A DNA stretch of 64,000 bases from Cinnamomum chago (GCA_038049695.1 CP142461.1:27473001-27537000); one strand, 5' to 3'. Positions 46,943 to 58,227 are shown, counted from the first letter of the stretch. Numbers and translations: made by a program. The notes: generated from the sequence alone by a model not told the origin.

Positions 46943-47329
46943 TGGAAAGATTTAATGAAAATTACTTGGGTTTTAGCGATTACATCAAGCGAGAAGGAAA
47001 ACAACAAATTAGTAGAGACCACATGGTTTCCAGAAATTATAATCTTCCATTGAATACTTGTGACAATGGAACCACACCCATAACAATGCCACAAGAAAAA
47101 ATTTAGAAATCCAGCAATGCCCAATAAAATCTAATGAAAACAAGAGGCATTGCACATCTAAAGACAAGGGGGAAAACAAAAGAAATAATTACCAAACTGA
47201 AGGAGGCTTTCTACTTCTCCAGTACTCAATCCAGGCTTATTAGGATACAGTTTGGAAATATCAACCTTTGCGTCTGCAACATATCAAACAAAAGAAGTAA
47301 TTGTTACTGTTATGTTCTTCATCCAAATA

Positions 47330-47900
47330 TTAGTGTCCAACAACAGAATAGTGGGGACATTATATTGAGGTGATACACAATGACAAGGACTCACGATTTC
47401 ACTAACTTTCGATTAATGAAAAAAATGATATTTGTCTTTAATAACGAAATCGATAACATACTAATTTTTTTCTTCATCCGCTTTTGGTTTCCAACAACAT
47501 GAGTATGGTTACTTTATATTTAGATACCTAAACGATTAGAGGGACTCACGATGGAGAATGTAATTTGATTATTGAGGAAAGATAAAATTGTTCTTTCATA
47601 ACGATATCGTCACAATAATTTTTTGTTTCTTCACCCAATTTTAGTATCCAAAAAAAAAAATGCTGAATTTAAATTGAGATGCATAAAACATGAGAAGGAC
47701 TCACAATTTCATTCAATGTTGATTATCATTCAATTTTCTGATAATGATATCGTTTTAGTAATTTTTAGGTTCTCATCCACTTTTTTTGCAGCCTACACAC
47801 GACGATAATGAATGTATAATGACATGCATAAGCAATGGAGAAGACTTAAGGACTTCACCCATATTGTGATCTCAACATCATTCACGTGAGAACAAGATCA
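47330..47900. repeat. Right subterminal array of element B, second block
   Basis: Roughly four ~150-bp units contain 'gtgtccaacaacag', 'atgcataa.ca..gagaagga', 'ctcac.atttcattcaatgt' and ATAACGATATCGTCA or GATAATGATATCGTTTT palindrome variants (47597, 47740). The orientation is that of the 33.3 and 44.5 kb arrays. Confidence 0.78.
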
Positions 47901-49189
47901 TTACCATTGTGAACATGAGTGATATAAATTTCATTTGATACTGCACTCTGAATGTTGTTATGTAGCCTTATTAGTTAGTCCAAAGGCTTGGAATCTCATA
48001 TTATCAACTATTTAAAAAACGGTCATTAGTAATTCCCTTACCAAACCCAGAAAATAGATGTAAACATGAGTAGTATCATTTCTTTTTTTGTTCTACACAT
48101 GATAATGTACTACGAGTAAAATTGCTAGATAGTGTGTAAGTGACCATCAAGATTACTTGTACATGAGTTAAGTGATTACTTACTGGAAGAGAGAAGCCTA
48201 GATGACAATGGGGAAGAAGGTGGGGAAAAACAAATAACTGGATTGGGGAAGGAGGCAATAAGGGATTGAAGAAGATGTGGGGGGGGGGGGGGGGGGCATT
48301 CAACTATGTAATAATCTATAAAGCTCGAACAATCCATAAAACTATTAGCTTCTTTCCCCTTGTCATTAATTGAAGATAGAAATCTACACATTCAAAGTCT
48401 TCCTGGCCAAACTTAAAAGGATATACAAATATCTAAGTACTGGATTTTGTTCAAGTATTTATATCTTACTTAACCTTATCGACGAGAGTTTATAGAGTAA
48501 ACCATAAGGCAAAAATCCATAAAACATTTAAATGCATTTTCTTACGGTCATTGTTGCCTATGTCAAGTAAGTAATGAAGAAATCACAATCTCAAAGAAAT
48601 TGTAAGAATTCACTGACATTTTAACATCTAAAAAATAATAAAGACTACTATTCTATCTTAATCATTCACTCAAATCATAAATACTCATTCTCATGCATAA
48701 TCTCATTCCAAGAAAGAGCATAACCAAAAAGAGAACAAGTATAAAATTCGGATTCAAATAGCAACATTTTGTGTTTTTAAATAGCGAACAGCAGCGCAAT
48801 CCAAAATTGCCATCGCATATTTTAGCAGAAAAGGTTACTATATATCTACCTTCATCAAAAAAAAAAAAAATACTATCGCATAGAAATGCACGGCTGCATT
48901 GCAAAACCGATACATTCATACTAAAGGAACAGAACATGGGAAGTTGATACAGGCCAAAAACGGTCAAGATGATGAAATCGAGGCCCATATCCAAATAAGT
49001 AAATCAAACAATATTCAAATAGTAAAAAACAACTACAGGATGGAGAAGCCAAGCATTACAAGAGCTCCAGATTTTTTTATTTCAAATAGCCATTAATCCA
49101 TTATTAGGAATACATTCAAACAAACAGAGCATTGAATGCAGGGAGTGCATATGCAAATGCTACAACATAAAATGGATATTAGGCAAGTA
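47901..49189. other. Element B right interior, no gene assigned
   Basis: No convincing coding exon. A pure G18 run is at 48279-48296; the proline-rich open frames on the minus strand arise from it. A minus-strand frame at 48662-48994 is hydrophobic but shows no family motif. Confidence 0.4.
48279..48296. repeat. Poly-G run (G18)
   Basis: Eighteen consecutive G. A second run (G15) lies in the right terminal repeat at 49529-49543. Both are rare in such AT-rich DNA and could form G-quadruplexes. Run length may be affected by sequencing error. Confidence 0.9.
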
Positions 49190-49714
49190 CTCACCTCTCT
49201 TGGCTAGAAACCCTCTTTCATATGCAAGATTTTCTCCATCAACTACGGCGACGAGAGAGCATCGATGGTTGTCGGTGTGAGATGATCTAAACGGAATCAC
49301 CGATTGGGGTGAAGACAGAAAGGAAGAGGGAAAGGGAGAGCAAGGAGCCAATGGAAGGAGAAAGGAAGCGAGAGGGAAGGAGAGAGGGAGGCGAGAGAAA
49401 ATGAGAGACGAAGCGAGAGGGAAGGAGAGAGGACGCGAGAGGGAAGGATAGAGAAGGGACCGGAGAAGACACACAGAGAGTAAAAGGGCGAGGACGGCGA
49501 GAGGGAGAAACAGAGAAAAAGTAGGGACGGGGGGGGGGGGGGGTGGGAAAGATATGAGAGTGAAAAAGATGGGGGATTCGGACGATGTCGTCAACAATGG
49601 GAGGGGTAAAAGCGTCCACAATGGGCTGTACGAGCACCAAAATGGGAGAATACGTGTAATTGTGTTTAAAATGGCCAAATACATTTTTAAGCACACTTTT
49701 TTTGTAAAATTCCC
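49190..49714 (-). repeat. Right terminal repeat and leader of element B
   Basis: On the minus strand: GGGAATTTTACAAAAAAAG, 'ccattttaaacacaattaca', 'ttttggtgctcgtacagccc', 'ggacgcttttacccctccca', 'gacgacatcgtccgaatccc', then a C-run and CT-rich leader. Next is an exon-like 'gttgatggagaaaatcttgc' with 'gaaagagggtttctagccaa' ending in a consensus donor (GAGAG/GTGAGT) at about 49190. This end probably carries the promoter and first exon of a minus-strand transcript directed toward the PMD gene. Confidence 0.72.
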
Positions 49715-49715
49715 A

Positions 49716-50804
49716 TAAAAGAAACTCGTTTTACCACTTTTTTTTTTTTGACTTTCATGTTTTTTTATGTTGAGGATGGACAGAGACCCTCACAATGGAG
49801 GGTTGTTGTTGACCATGAGTAGGTATAAACTCATTATCTTCTTATTTTTTTCCTTTCTTCCTTCTTGTTTCAACCATGACTAGGATTAACGAGTGGGATA
49901 TCCAATAGGCCATTAACCACACTTCCATCATGGCCCTTTTTTTTCACTTAAAATGAAATGGGCACAACAAAAAAATCACAGGATAATTAACCGCCTTCTT
50001 GCTTCCAAAGGTGTTTTTGTTGAGGTCTCCTAAAATGTTTGGTATATTTTGATCTATACAGGTGAGTCAGGATGAATTTACTTAAATTGTAACTACTCTT
50101 CAAAACAATATAACCTTCTATGCAAATAAATGAACAGGCAATGTGCATGGGAAACTAAATGATCATCAAGCCGCAAGCTTGTGCAAAGGGGACCATTATC
50201 TTGGCTCTATCCCTAGAAAATCTCCAAGTCCTAGGCACTGCACGTAACATCACTGGTCTTCTTTGGTAAGATGTAGGTGTTTCTATCATGAATAGCAAAC
50301 TTGACCTACAAACCCGATTTGGTAATTCTAAGCCGGCATTTCCAACCTGTTTAGTAATTGGAGTGCTCGCCTGACTTGTCCAGACCCAATGAAGTCCTTC
50401 TCTTTTATCTTATTATTCCATACGCTAAGCCCATTGTCATGAGGCCCTTTTTATAATTGTCATTCCAGTTCAAGGATAATAGGTATCCTTAATTCTCAAA
50501 GGATTTGATTGATTAGGAAGGAGCCCCTTATGTCCCTCAAAAGTAGCTCGGTTAGTCGGGGACGTGAGTGTGTGAGGAGAGAATGCGCGGGTCAAATTCC
50601 CGCGATAGCGCAAAAATATAAAATATAAAATAAAAAAGCAACTCCCAAGGAAGAGAGGAAAAAGGAAGAAGATGAGGAGTTTATGCCTGCTCAAGGTTGA
50701 CAGCGACCCTCATTTGTTATAGCGAAGGTTGCCATCGACACTCAACATAAAAAATGAAGGTCGATAACGACCACCCAAAAAAATGGTAAAAATAGTTCAT
50801 TTTT
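49716..50804. mobile_element. Possible ~1.1-kb inverted-repeat element beside element B
   Basis: The left side 'agaaactcgttttaccact' and 'tttcatgttttttatgttga' match the reverse complement of the right side ('atgaactatttttaccattt', 'ttcattttttatgttgagtg') over about 90 bp with gaps. Inner parts contain 'gagggttgttgttgacc' and 'ggtcgataacgacc' words. No target duplication is clear and no coding region is seen, so the class is open. Confidence 0.4.
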
Positions 50805-51668
50805 CTGTACGGATTCCCTATTAGGTGCATGTTTGCCTGATGTTTTCTGTTTGGTCTAGTGCCCACCTAAAGTGTTTTTTCCTGTAAAAACCCTTAATTT
50901 TTATGCAAAATTAATTTAAAACCCTTATTACACAAATTAATTAAGAAATCATCGAATTAAGATGCTGTAGGCAGGCGGCTGTTTTTTTTTTTTTAGACAC
51001 CTCAGTCGACAGTTCAAATTCTGACAAAGATATTCTCTACCTTTTTCATTCAAATAGGGGTGTTCATGAGTCGGGTTGGGTTGGACTAATGCATAACCAG
51101 GCCTGACTCAAGCCCGAAACGGGCTGTAAAAGTCGCACCCAAACCCACGCAGGCCGGGCCAAATCGAACTTTTTATAAAGTTTTTAGACATTCCAGCAAT
51201 TGTTTGGACTAATTAAATGACCGGGCGGGCCGGGATTTTTATAAAGTGTTTTTGACATGACCGGGCTGGGCTTTTTATAATGCCTCTATATTTAATTATG
51301 TGATTGAAATTATTTTACAAAAAAATGTGATTGAAATGTCGAGATTAAAGGGATGCACTCCTTCGCAACTTGCATTGGCTTGCGTTCACAACAAAGGTGA
51401 TGATATATGCCCGTCACCAGGCAATACCAATATAAAAAACTTAAACCACAATATTGGAGTTTTATCATAGAAGTTTAGACTAGAAGATGTGGAATTATGG
51501 TGAACATAACATCAAATTAAGAGTAGCTTGAATTATACTGCATACTATATCTTCATATTCTTCTCCAAAGCTTTGTCAAGTTGTGCAGTAAAGTTAAAAG
51601 ACTTTGGAGTTCAATTATTCTACTCTCCTGAAGTAGATTCACTTTGAAGCGGCGGTCAAGGTGGTTGG
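50805..51668. other. Non-coding DNA with a possible transposon end
   Basis: The sequence 'aggggtgttcatgagtcggg' at 51056 resembles the start of common plant hAT-type non-autonomous elements, followed by repeated 'gggccggg'-like text to about 51270. The other end was not found. Confidence 0.35.
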
Positions 51669-52910
51669 TGTTAGATTGTATGGTCTCAATACCAATATAT
51701 GATGTAATGAATTGATTAATTTCTTTATTTATCAATACAATTCATGCTTTTCCTTTCATGAGATGAATGGTGTTTTATATACTTGCACATAACTAATACA
51801 AATGACATAATGGTTCATGAGATGAACTGGAGTCCACAAGTATACTAGATGTAATACATGTGTATGGATGAGATCCACATACAAGAGATATGTATTGCAT
51901 ATCTTATACTTAAAGTATCTTCACAACCGGTGATGAGATTGGACATCTCATCTGACAAGGTTGCAGCATTTTGATCACTATGAGATAGTGTGATTTATCT
52001 CGATCATCAGAATGTAAGATTCTGGATCATGATGCTGGTACATTGGATGTATTGAAGGACCATGAGATGCACCTTATATACACTGTCTTTATTTTAAGGT
52101 CCGCTCTCATAATTCCCTAGCAATAGGCTCATAATCCTGAGACATTAATGAACTCAAGTTTCTATCTATTCATTTGCTTTGAGTCACCAATGAGTGAGGC
52201 CAATTGTAGGTCAACACCTCGGTGATTTGGGTACTTGATAGTAGAGCTGTGGGAACATTCAATGGTCAAGATGGAATCTATCTTTAATATCCCCTTGTGC
52301 CAATTAATGGATTTATCATTGGTAAGTGCGCACCCATTCCGATTAAAAGTTAATTGGATCGGTACCAAATGATCATTATAATTAATTGGGGCTCAAGGAT
52401 AATAAGATATGGATCTAATTTGGTGGACGGGTCCATTTGATCCATGGATATAGATGGAGGGGCCTACTTGTGGTACTGTAGAAGTTTAGGGTCTTCATTG
52501 TAATTTATTCCTAAGACTGGAGTGCAATTGTATTTATATAGTGGAGTTATTTGCAATTAACTGTGGGCCCGGATTGCACATGAGATGTGGGGTCGCGTGT
52601 CCCAGTTGGAGCCAGCTTTCTAAGGAATCCCTAGTGGTCCCCAGCTAGCCCAAGTTATTAGAAAGATACTAATTCTACTCAAACTCTAAAAGGAAGGTTA
52701 CTATTTCTATTTGAAGTGAGACTTCTAATAGTGGTAATAGTAAGCTACTAATTATTAATGAAAGTAGGACTTCTATTTTAATTAGAAAGGAGAAAGTTGC
52801 TAATAGTTGTGGAAGTGAGACTTCTATGACAATTAGTAAGGGAGATGTTTACTAATTTGTAATGGGAGTTAAACTTCTATTTCAAATAGGAAAAGAGGAG
52901 TTATGGAGGG

Positions 52911-52920
52911 CTATAAATAG
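52911..52920 (+). promoter_or_regulatory. TATA box of the outer LTR
   Basis: CTATAAATAG, about 1.24 kb into a 1.76-kb LTR, followed by pyrimidine-rich leader-like sequence. It suggests the U3/R border and the plus orientation of the outer LTR. A weaker CTATAAAATAG lies on the plus strand at 53370, that is, in the other orientation of the LTR. Confidence 0.5.
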
Positions 52921-53224
52921 AGGAATAATCCTCTCAAATTCGTGCATAACACATAGAGCACTTTCAGCCCCTTTGTGCAAGAGTTGCACAAGTCCTCTTC
53001 CTCTCAAAGTTTCCTTCTCTTTCACCTTTAGTTCCCTAGAGTTACTAGTAGGGTTTTCTCTTGAGGATTCCACCATCTTCTTGAGAAAAAGAGATCTAAT
53101 ACGGGACATAGCGTGGAAGATCAAAAGGAGTTGAAGATTCTGAATTGGATTGTGAAGTTGTTCATCATCAAAGTAAAGAACTCAAATCCTCCATAAGAGC
53201 ACAACAAAGCTCCAAAGGTATATC

Positions 53225-54987
53225 TGTTGGAATATAGGTGGGCCTTCCAGACAGGTTTCAAAAACTTTTGACCCACTTGATGCAGGGATCAATTGTCTAG
53301 AATGCAACAAACCCAATCCAGGATGTAATTCCCTCAATCTCATAGCCATGTACAGCAACATATACTATCTATAAAATAGAAAACAACACATAAACATGCT
53401 ACCACGAAATCCACAACATGCAAGGATGTAGATATACCTTTGGAGCTTTGTTGTACTCTAATGGAGGATTTGAGTTCTTTACTTTGATGATGAACAACTT
53501 CACAATCCAATTCAGAATCTTCAACTCCTTTTGATCTTCCACGCTATGTCCCGTATTAGATCTCTTTTTCTCAAGAAGATGGTGGAATCCTCAAGAGAAA
53601 ACCCTACTAGTAACTCTAGGGAACTAAAGGTGAAAGAGAAGGAAACTTTGAGAGGAAGAGGACTTGTGCAACTCTTGCACAAAGGGGCTGAAAGTGCTCT
53701 ATGTGTTATGCACGAATTTGAGAGGATTATTCCTCTATTTATAGCCTTCCATAACTCCTCTTTTCCTATTTGAAATAGAAGTTTAACTCCCATTACAAAT
53801 TAGTAAACATCTCCCTTACTAATTGTCATAGAAGTCTCACTTCCACAACTATTAGCAACTTTCTCCTTTCTAATTAAAATAGAAGTCCTACTTTCATTAA
53901 TAATTAGTAGCTTACTATTACCACTATTAGAAGTCTCACTTCAAATAGAAATAGTAACATTCCTTTTAGAGTTTGAGTAGAATTAGTATCTTTCTAATAA
54001 CTTGGGCTAGCTGGGGACCACTAGGGATTCCTTAGAAAGCTGGCTCCAACTGGGACACGCGACCCCACATCTCATGTGCAATCCGGGCCCACAGTTAATT
54101 GCAAATAACTCCACTATATAAATACAATTGCACTCCAGTCTTAGGAATAAATTACAATGAAGACCCTAAACTTCTACAGTACCACAAGTAGGCCCCTCCA
54201 TCTATATCCATGGATCAAATGGACCCGTCCACCAAATTAGATCCATATCTTATTATCCTTGAGCCCCAATTAATTATAATGATCATTTGGTACCGATCCA
54301 ATTAACTTTTAATCGGAATGGGTGCGCACTTACCAATGATAAATCCATTAATTGGCACAAGGGGATATTAAAGATAGATTCCATCTTGACCATTGAATGT
54401 TCCCACAGCTCTACTATCAAGTACCCAAATCACCGAGGTGTTGACCTACAATTGGCCTCACTCATTGGTGACTCAAAGCAAATGAATAGATAGAAACTTG
54501 AGTTCATTAATGTCTCAGGATTATGAGCCTATTGCTAGGGAATTATGAGAGCGGACCTTAAAATAAAGACAGTGTATATAAGGTGCATCTCATGGTCCTT
54601 CAATACATCCAATGTACCAGCATCATGATCCAGAATCTTACATTCTGATGATCGAGATAAATCACACTATCTCATAGTGATCAAAATGCTGCAACCTTGT
54701 CAGATGAGATGTCCAATCTCATCACCGGTTGTGAAGATACTTTAAGTATAAGATATGCAATACATATCTCCTGTATGTGGATCTCATCCATACACATGTA
54801 TTACATCTAGTATACTTGTGGACTCCAGTTCATCTCATGAACCATTATGTCATTTGTATTAGTTATGTGCAAGTATATAAAACACCATTCATCTCATGAA
54901 AGGAAAATCATGAATTGTATTGATAAATAAAGAAATTAATCAATTCATTACATCGTATACCCTTGGTATTGAGACCATAAACTAACA
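53225..54987 (-). mobile_element. Inner solo LTR of the same family, inverted
   Basis: The inner copy runs from TGTTGGAATATAGGTGGGCC to ATAAACTAACA on the plus strand and is flanked by ATATC on both sides (53220-53224, 54988-54992), a perfect 5-bp target duplication. Its 1763 bp are the reverse complement of the outer LTR with few differences. This creates ~1.55-kb near-perfect inverted arms (51.67-53.22 against 53.44-54.98 kb) with a ~210-bp loop. Confidence 0.9.
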
Positions 54988-55203
54988 ATATCTACATCCT
55001 TGTATGCTGTAGATTTCGTGCTTGCATGTTTATGTGCTTATTTCTATCTTTTAGATAGTATATGTTGCTGTACATGACTATGAGTTTTGAGGAATTGCAT
55101 CCTGGATTGGGTTTGTTGCATTCTAGACAATTGATCCCCGCATCAAGTGGGTCAAAAGTTTTTGAAACCTGTCTGGAAGGCCCACCTCTATTCCAACAAT
55201 TGG

Positions 55204-55911
55204 TTCAAGCACAATAAAGGCGTACAACAATGCATCAACAAATTGAACGGTCCTTTGGTTGAGTCACAACTGGGAATGATACTGTGAGTTTTGTAACTTT
55301 CAATTATTATAGTGCTTGTTTTCTAGTGGCCTAAACGATAAGGCCCATGGGTTTTTCCCAAATAGGTTTTCCACGTATAAATCCTGCGTCTCCTTTTATT
55401 TGTGATTGATTGCTTTCTAATTAAACTTAGTTTAATTTAATTGACTAGATTAATAATCGAATTTGAAATCTAATAGAAATACTGATTCAAGGGACCTTAG
55501 CTTATGTTAAGGCTTCTGTTGTCAGTTCCGATGAGATTATTTTTACTTCCCCATATCCGTTTTTTTTTTCCTCTCTATACTTCTCCATATCTTATTTCCT
55601 TACAATACAACGTAGTTACTGGAACCATTCTACAACCAAGCTTAACTACTCTGCTCCTTAATACCTCAAGCCCTCATTTCTCTTCATTGCTGTAACTCCT
55701 CAAGCACTACAAGTCTACAAGTTTCTGCAAGGTCTCTCCAAAGAATCTGAGTTTTTTTTCTCACGATTCCTCAAAACAACTGTAACTCTCTCTCGTCTTA
55801 TCCTCTTTATTGAGCAAACTCTATGGCTGCCCTCAATTTTGGTTAGCTCAGAAATTGTGGAGTATCCGCCCCATTGATGCATATGTTCGAACTCTTACTC
55901 TCACTACACCA
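55204..55911. other. Non-coding DNA, no gene seen
   Basis: AT-rich with a CT-rich part at 55540-55820. I find no motif in the short open frames. Confidence 0.4.
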
Positions 55912-56106
55912 AAAATCGGAAATTGGAACGGAAAAGCGTTCCTAATCCTTCCGTTCATAATCCGTTAAAGTGTTCCAATTTCCGTTCCAATTTGGATTAG
56001 GAACGGTTGGTACCAAATTGGAACGGAAATTGGAACACTTTAACGGATTAGGAACGGAAGGATTAGGAACGCTTTTCCGTTCCAATTTCTGATTTTTGGT
56101 GTAGTG
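55912..56106. mobile_element. CACTA fold-back MITE 1, TSD TCT
   Basis: The ends CACTACACCAAAAATC and GATTTTTGGTGTAGTG are perfect CACTA-type inverted repeats. Nearly the whole 195 bp folds on itself ('ggaaattggaacggaaaagc' pairs with its mirror) around a short GGTTGGTACC centre. TCT flanks both sides (55909-55911, 56107-56109), the 3-bp duplication of En/Spm elements. Confidence 0.92.
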
Positions 56107-56938
56107 TCTCTTCATCGGCTCCATCTCGACATTTTAAAGAAGGTCCTCTACTCTTACTAATTACTATCAAAGCATGGTAGGATCAAGGATCCGGCTCAAG
56201 TAGTGACACATCTATGCATATTATAATTTGTTAAACAGTTCCTTTATTTTATCTCAATTTTTCTCTCTAAACTCTCCATTAGAAAGAATGATTGAATCCT
56301 GAGCCCTTTTTTTTTCTTGTTTTTTTTATAACCCAGGGTTTCTCCCGCCCGGCCAGCCCAAGAGCCTTTTGGCAATTAAACTTCAACAATGATAAATAAT
56401 TCAAATCCAAAACTAGAATGAAACCTAATTCAAGTAAAATAAAAGAAACGTTGCTCCTATAATCAACCAAAAATGATGGCATTTATGTTTTCTTCCTTCT
56501 TCAAGTAGACAAGAATCGTCATTCTATATCAAGATCTGTCATTCTGTATCATACTATACTAAACTATGTAGCCAGTTTGACGTTATTGGAATTTGCCACT
56601 GCTATCCTCATTTTGGAAGATCAAGAAGTTATATGTTATTCAATATCAGTGACAAATCCTCCTTTTGGAAGAAGTTATATGTTATTCAATATTGTGATTT
56701 TATGACTGTGGAGTGTGAGAGGATAAAAAACCAGGGAACCATGTTCTCCTTGTATTCAGAGGGTAATGCAACAAATGCACCAAAGTCCAATGAGAGCAAC
56801 ATGTGTGACCTTTCTAGGAAAAAGACAAATTGGGACTTGATTATTGGTGATGGGCAATCAAGGACATCAATTAACAGAAAGCACATATACCTTTTTGTAG
56901 AAACCTGCACTTTTAGTGATTACAGTGTCGTTCATGTC

Positions 56939-57107
56939 TTTTTTTTTTATATCAGAGGGTTCCCAACCCTTTGGATTGGACTAATCCCTCCGGGCCCAGA
57001 GGGAAGCCAGGTAAACTCCCCTGTAGCCCCAGTGTGGTAGTGCAGTTTCGAACCTACAACCTCCGGGTGTAAACCGTAGTCCTAGGCCAACTGAGCTACA
57101 TTGCCGA
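56939..57107 (-). mobile_element. tRNA-derived SINE
   Basis: On the minus strand the head GGCAATGTAGCTCAGTTGGC holds an A box (TAGCTCAGTTGG), and GTTGTAGGTTCGAAACT holds a B box, in normal tRNA spacing. A body with 'cctctgggcccggagggatt' follows and ends in ten A (56939-56948). AACCTGCA occurs on both sides (56902-56909 and 57112-57119) and could be the target duplication if the element is slightly longer. Confidence 0.75.
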
Positions 57108-57275
57108 AATTAACCTGCATACTCCTCTTGACAAAGTCTGCATTTTTAGCTGTGGGATCTCAATAGATTGGTGGCATTTCCATTAAATTTTGCATTCCAA
57201 TTCACTACCTTTGTTTGATGAGTTGTCATCATATCAAAGCCTCTCTTTGGAAATAAACTTGGTTTTGCCTTTCAG

Positions 57276-57336
57276 GTATTCATTTTGCCTTGGAACAACT
57301 ATTGTTGTATTTGGACTCGGAGCAATCTGCCTTGCA
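57276..57336 (+). CDS. Candidate exon with a membrane helix, unknown gene
   Basis: An acceptor (TTGCCTTTCAG) and a consensus donor (GCA/GTGAGT) enclose 61 bp reading YSFCLGTTIVVFGLGAICLA, a clear transmembrane segment. Together with the terminal exon candidate at 58158-58227 it may belong to a plus-strand host gene; the phases of the two do not join directly, so another exon would be needed between them. The upstream start was not found. The family is not recognised. Confidence 0.4.
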
Positions 57337-57748
57337 GTGAGTCTCTTCCACTAATTTTATTATCATCACAGGTGAATCTCTTTCGCTACTGTTGCATGTA
57401 CATTTTCATTGTGGTGTGACTGATGATAAAATCAACTAACAAGTCATATCAAAGACATCCTTCTCGGCCATCTATGAAAATTCAACAAACAAGTCATGCG
57501 TGATGGATTTCAAAACCGTCGGCACTTTTTTAAGAATTCAATCCAGATTGTTTTATGGCTTTTTGAGACGTCAGCAACTAACAGTAAACATTTCCTAATA
57601 AAAAACAATCATTTTCTCTTATATATTAAGTTGTAAACTGTTGTACACATAAACGACATAATGAAAATGCTAATTTTCAACCACATTCCCAAATCTCATA
57701 GGCAAAAGTTTTCCAAAAGAGTCATACATGCTATGCTACGAGGAGGCT

Positions 57749-57953
57749 CACTACACCAAAAATCGGAAATTGGAACGGAAAAGCGTTCCTAATCCTCCCG
57801 TTCCTAATCCGTTAAACCGTTCCAATTTCCGTTCCAATTTGGATTAGGAACGGTTGGTACCAAATTGGAACGGAAATTGGAACGGTTTAACGAATTAGGA
57901 ACGGGAGGATTAGGAACGCTTTTCCGTTCCAATTTTCGATTTTTGGTGTAGTG
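57749..57953. mobile_element. CACTA fold-back MITE 2, TSD GCT
   Basis: The same family as MITE 1 with the same ends; 205 bp, flanked by GCT (57746-57748, 57954-57956). The interior differs from MITE 1 mainly by short insertions and by changes that are mirrored in both arms. Confidence 0.92.
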
Positions 57954-58157
57954 GCTGTAATGACAATAGATTGTTGTTTTAGGTTGCAAAAGAAGAATGT
58001 TTGGGGCTTAAAGCATCATTGAAGTTAATATGAACTCAAATAAGTTCCATGAGGGTGAGTGACCAAGACTCTTCTCAATATTAGAGTTTTCGACAGCCGA
58101 TCTAATTTGATTATTATAAGTAGATTATGAATGCTAATGTTTTTCCTTTTCTACCAG

Positions 58158-58227
58158 CAAAGAAGTTGTCATTGAATTCGTAAACCCAAAAGACCACAAG
58201 AAATCAGTCCAAGAGGTTTATGCCTAA
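58158..58227 (+). CDS. Candidate terminal exon, unknown gene
   Basis: An acceptor (TTTTCTACCAG) precedes KEVVIEFVNPKDHKKSVQEV, then YA and TAA. The charged, stop-free text looks like a real C-terminus. It lies ~820 bp after the membrane-helix exon on the same strand, with CACTA MITE 2 in the intervening, presumably intronic, DNA. The product is unknown. Confidence 0.4.

Larger units (their letters stand above)
38688..49714. mobile_element. Element B: Mutator-like element with transposase, PMD and WG-rich cargo
   Basis: The left end is GGGAATTCTACAAAAAAAAG and the reverse complement of the right end is GGGAATTTTACAAAAAAAG. Flanks TTAAAACAA (38679-38687) and ATAAAAGAA (49715-49723) match at 7 of 9 positions, compatible with an aged Mutator target duplication. 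Inward on both sides are the 'ttggacgcttttacccc' leader and an exon-like 'ttggagaaaatctt.(c)atatg' + 'aaagagggttt.tctagcca'. Next come inverted arrays of the palindrome repeat (40.56-41.57 kb against 44.5-44.9 and 47.3-47.9 kb). Between them lie a decayed transposase 5' part, a PMD gene and a WG-rich exon. At 11027 bp it is large for a MULE. The catalytic DDE part of the transposase is missing, so this copy cannot move by itself. Confidence 0.75.
51669..55198 (+). mobile_element. Solo LTR (1.76 kb) split by a same-family LTR
   Basis: The outer LTR begins TGTTAGATTGTATGGTCTCA and ends CCACCTCTATTCCAACA. Flanks GTTGG (51664-51668) and ATTGG (55199-55203) match at 4 of 5 positions. After removing the inner copy and the repeated ATATC its length is 1762 bp. 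It carries no coding domain; the paired open frames (52862-53134 and its mirror) are LTR sequence. Orientation is ambiguous because both ends fit TG...CA; I chose plus because of the TATAAATAG box at 52912. The copia or gypsy class was not determined. Confidence 0.85.

Noticed and set aside
52862..53793. Two almost identical 90-codon open frames in opposite directions (52862-53134 and 53521-53793), as if a duplicated gene
   Set aside because: They lie inside the two inverted solo LTRs and overlap the LTR leader after the TATA box. They have no domain, and the reverse strand is equally open.
57040..57107. Functional tRNA gene on the minus strand
   Set aside because: A and B boxes are present, but the acceptor stem does not close, and the sequence runs into a body and A-tail, as in a SINE.
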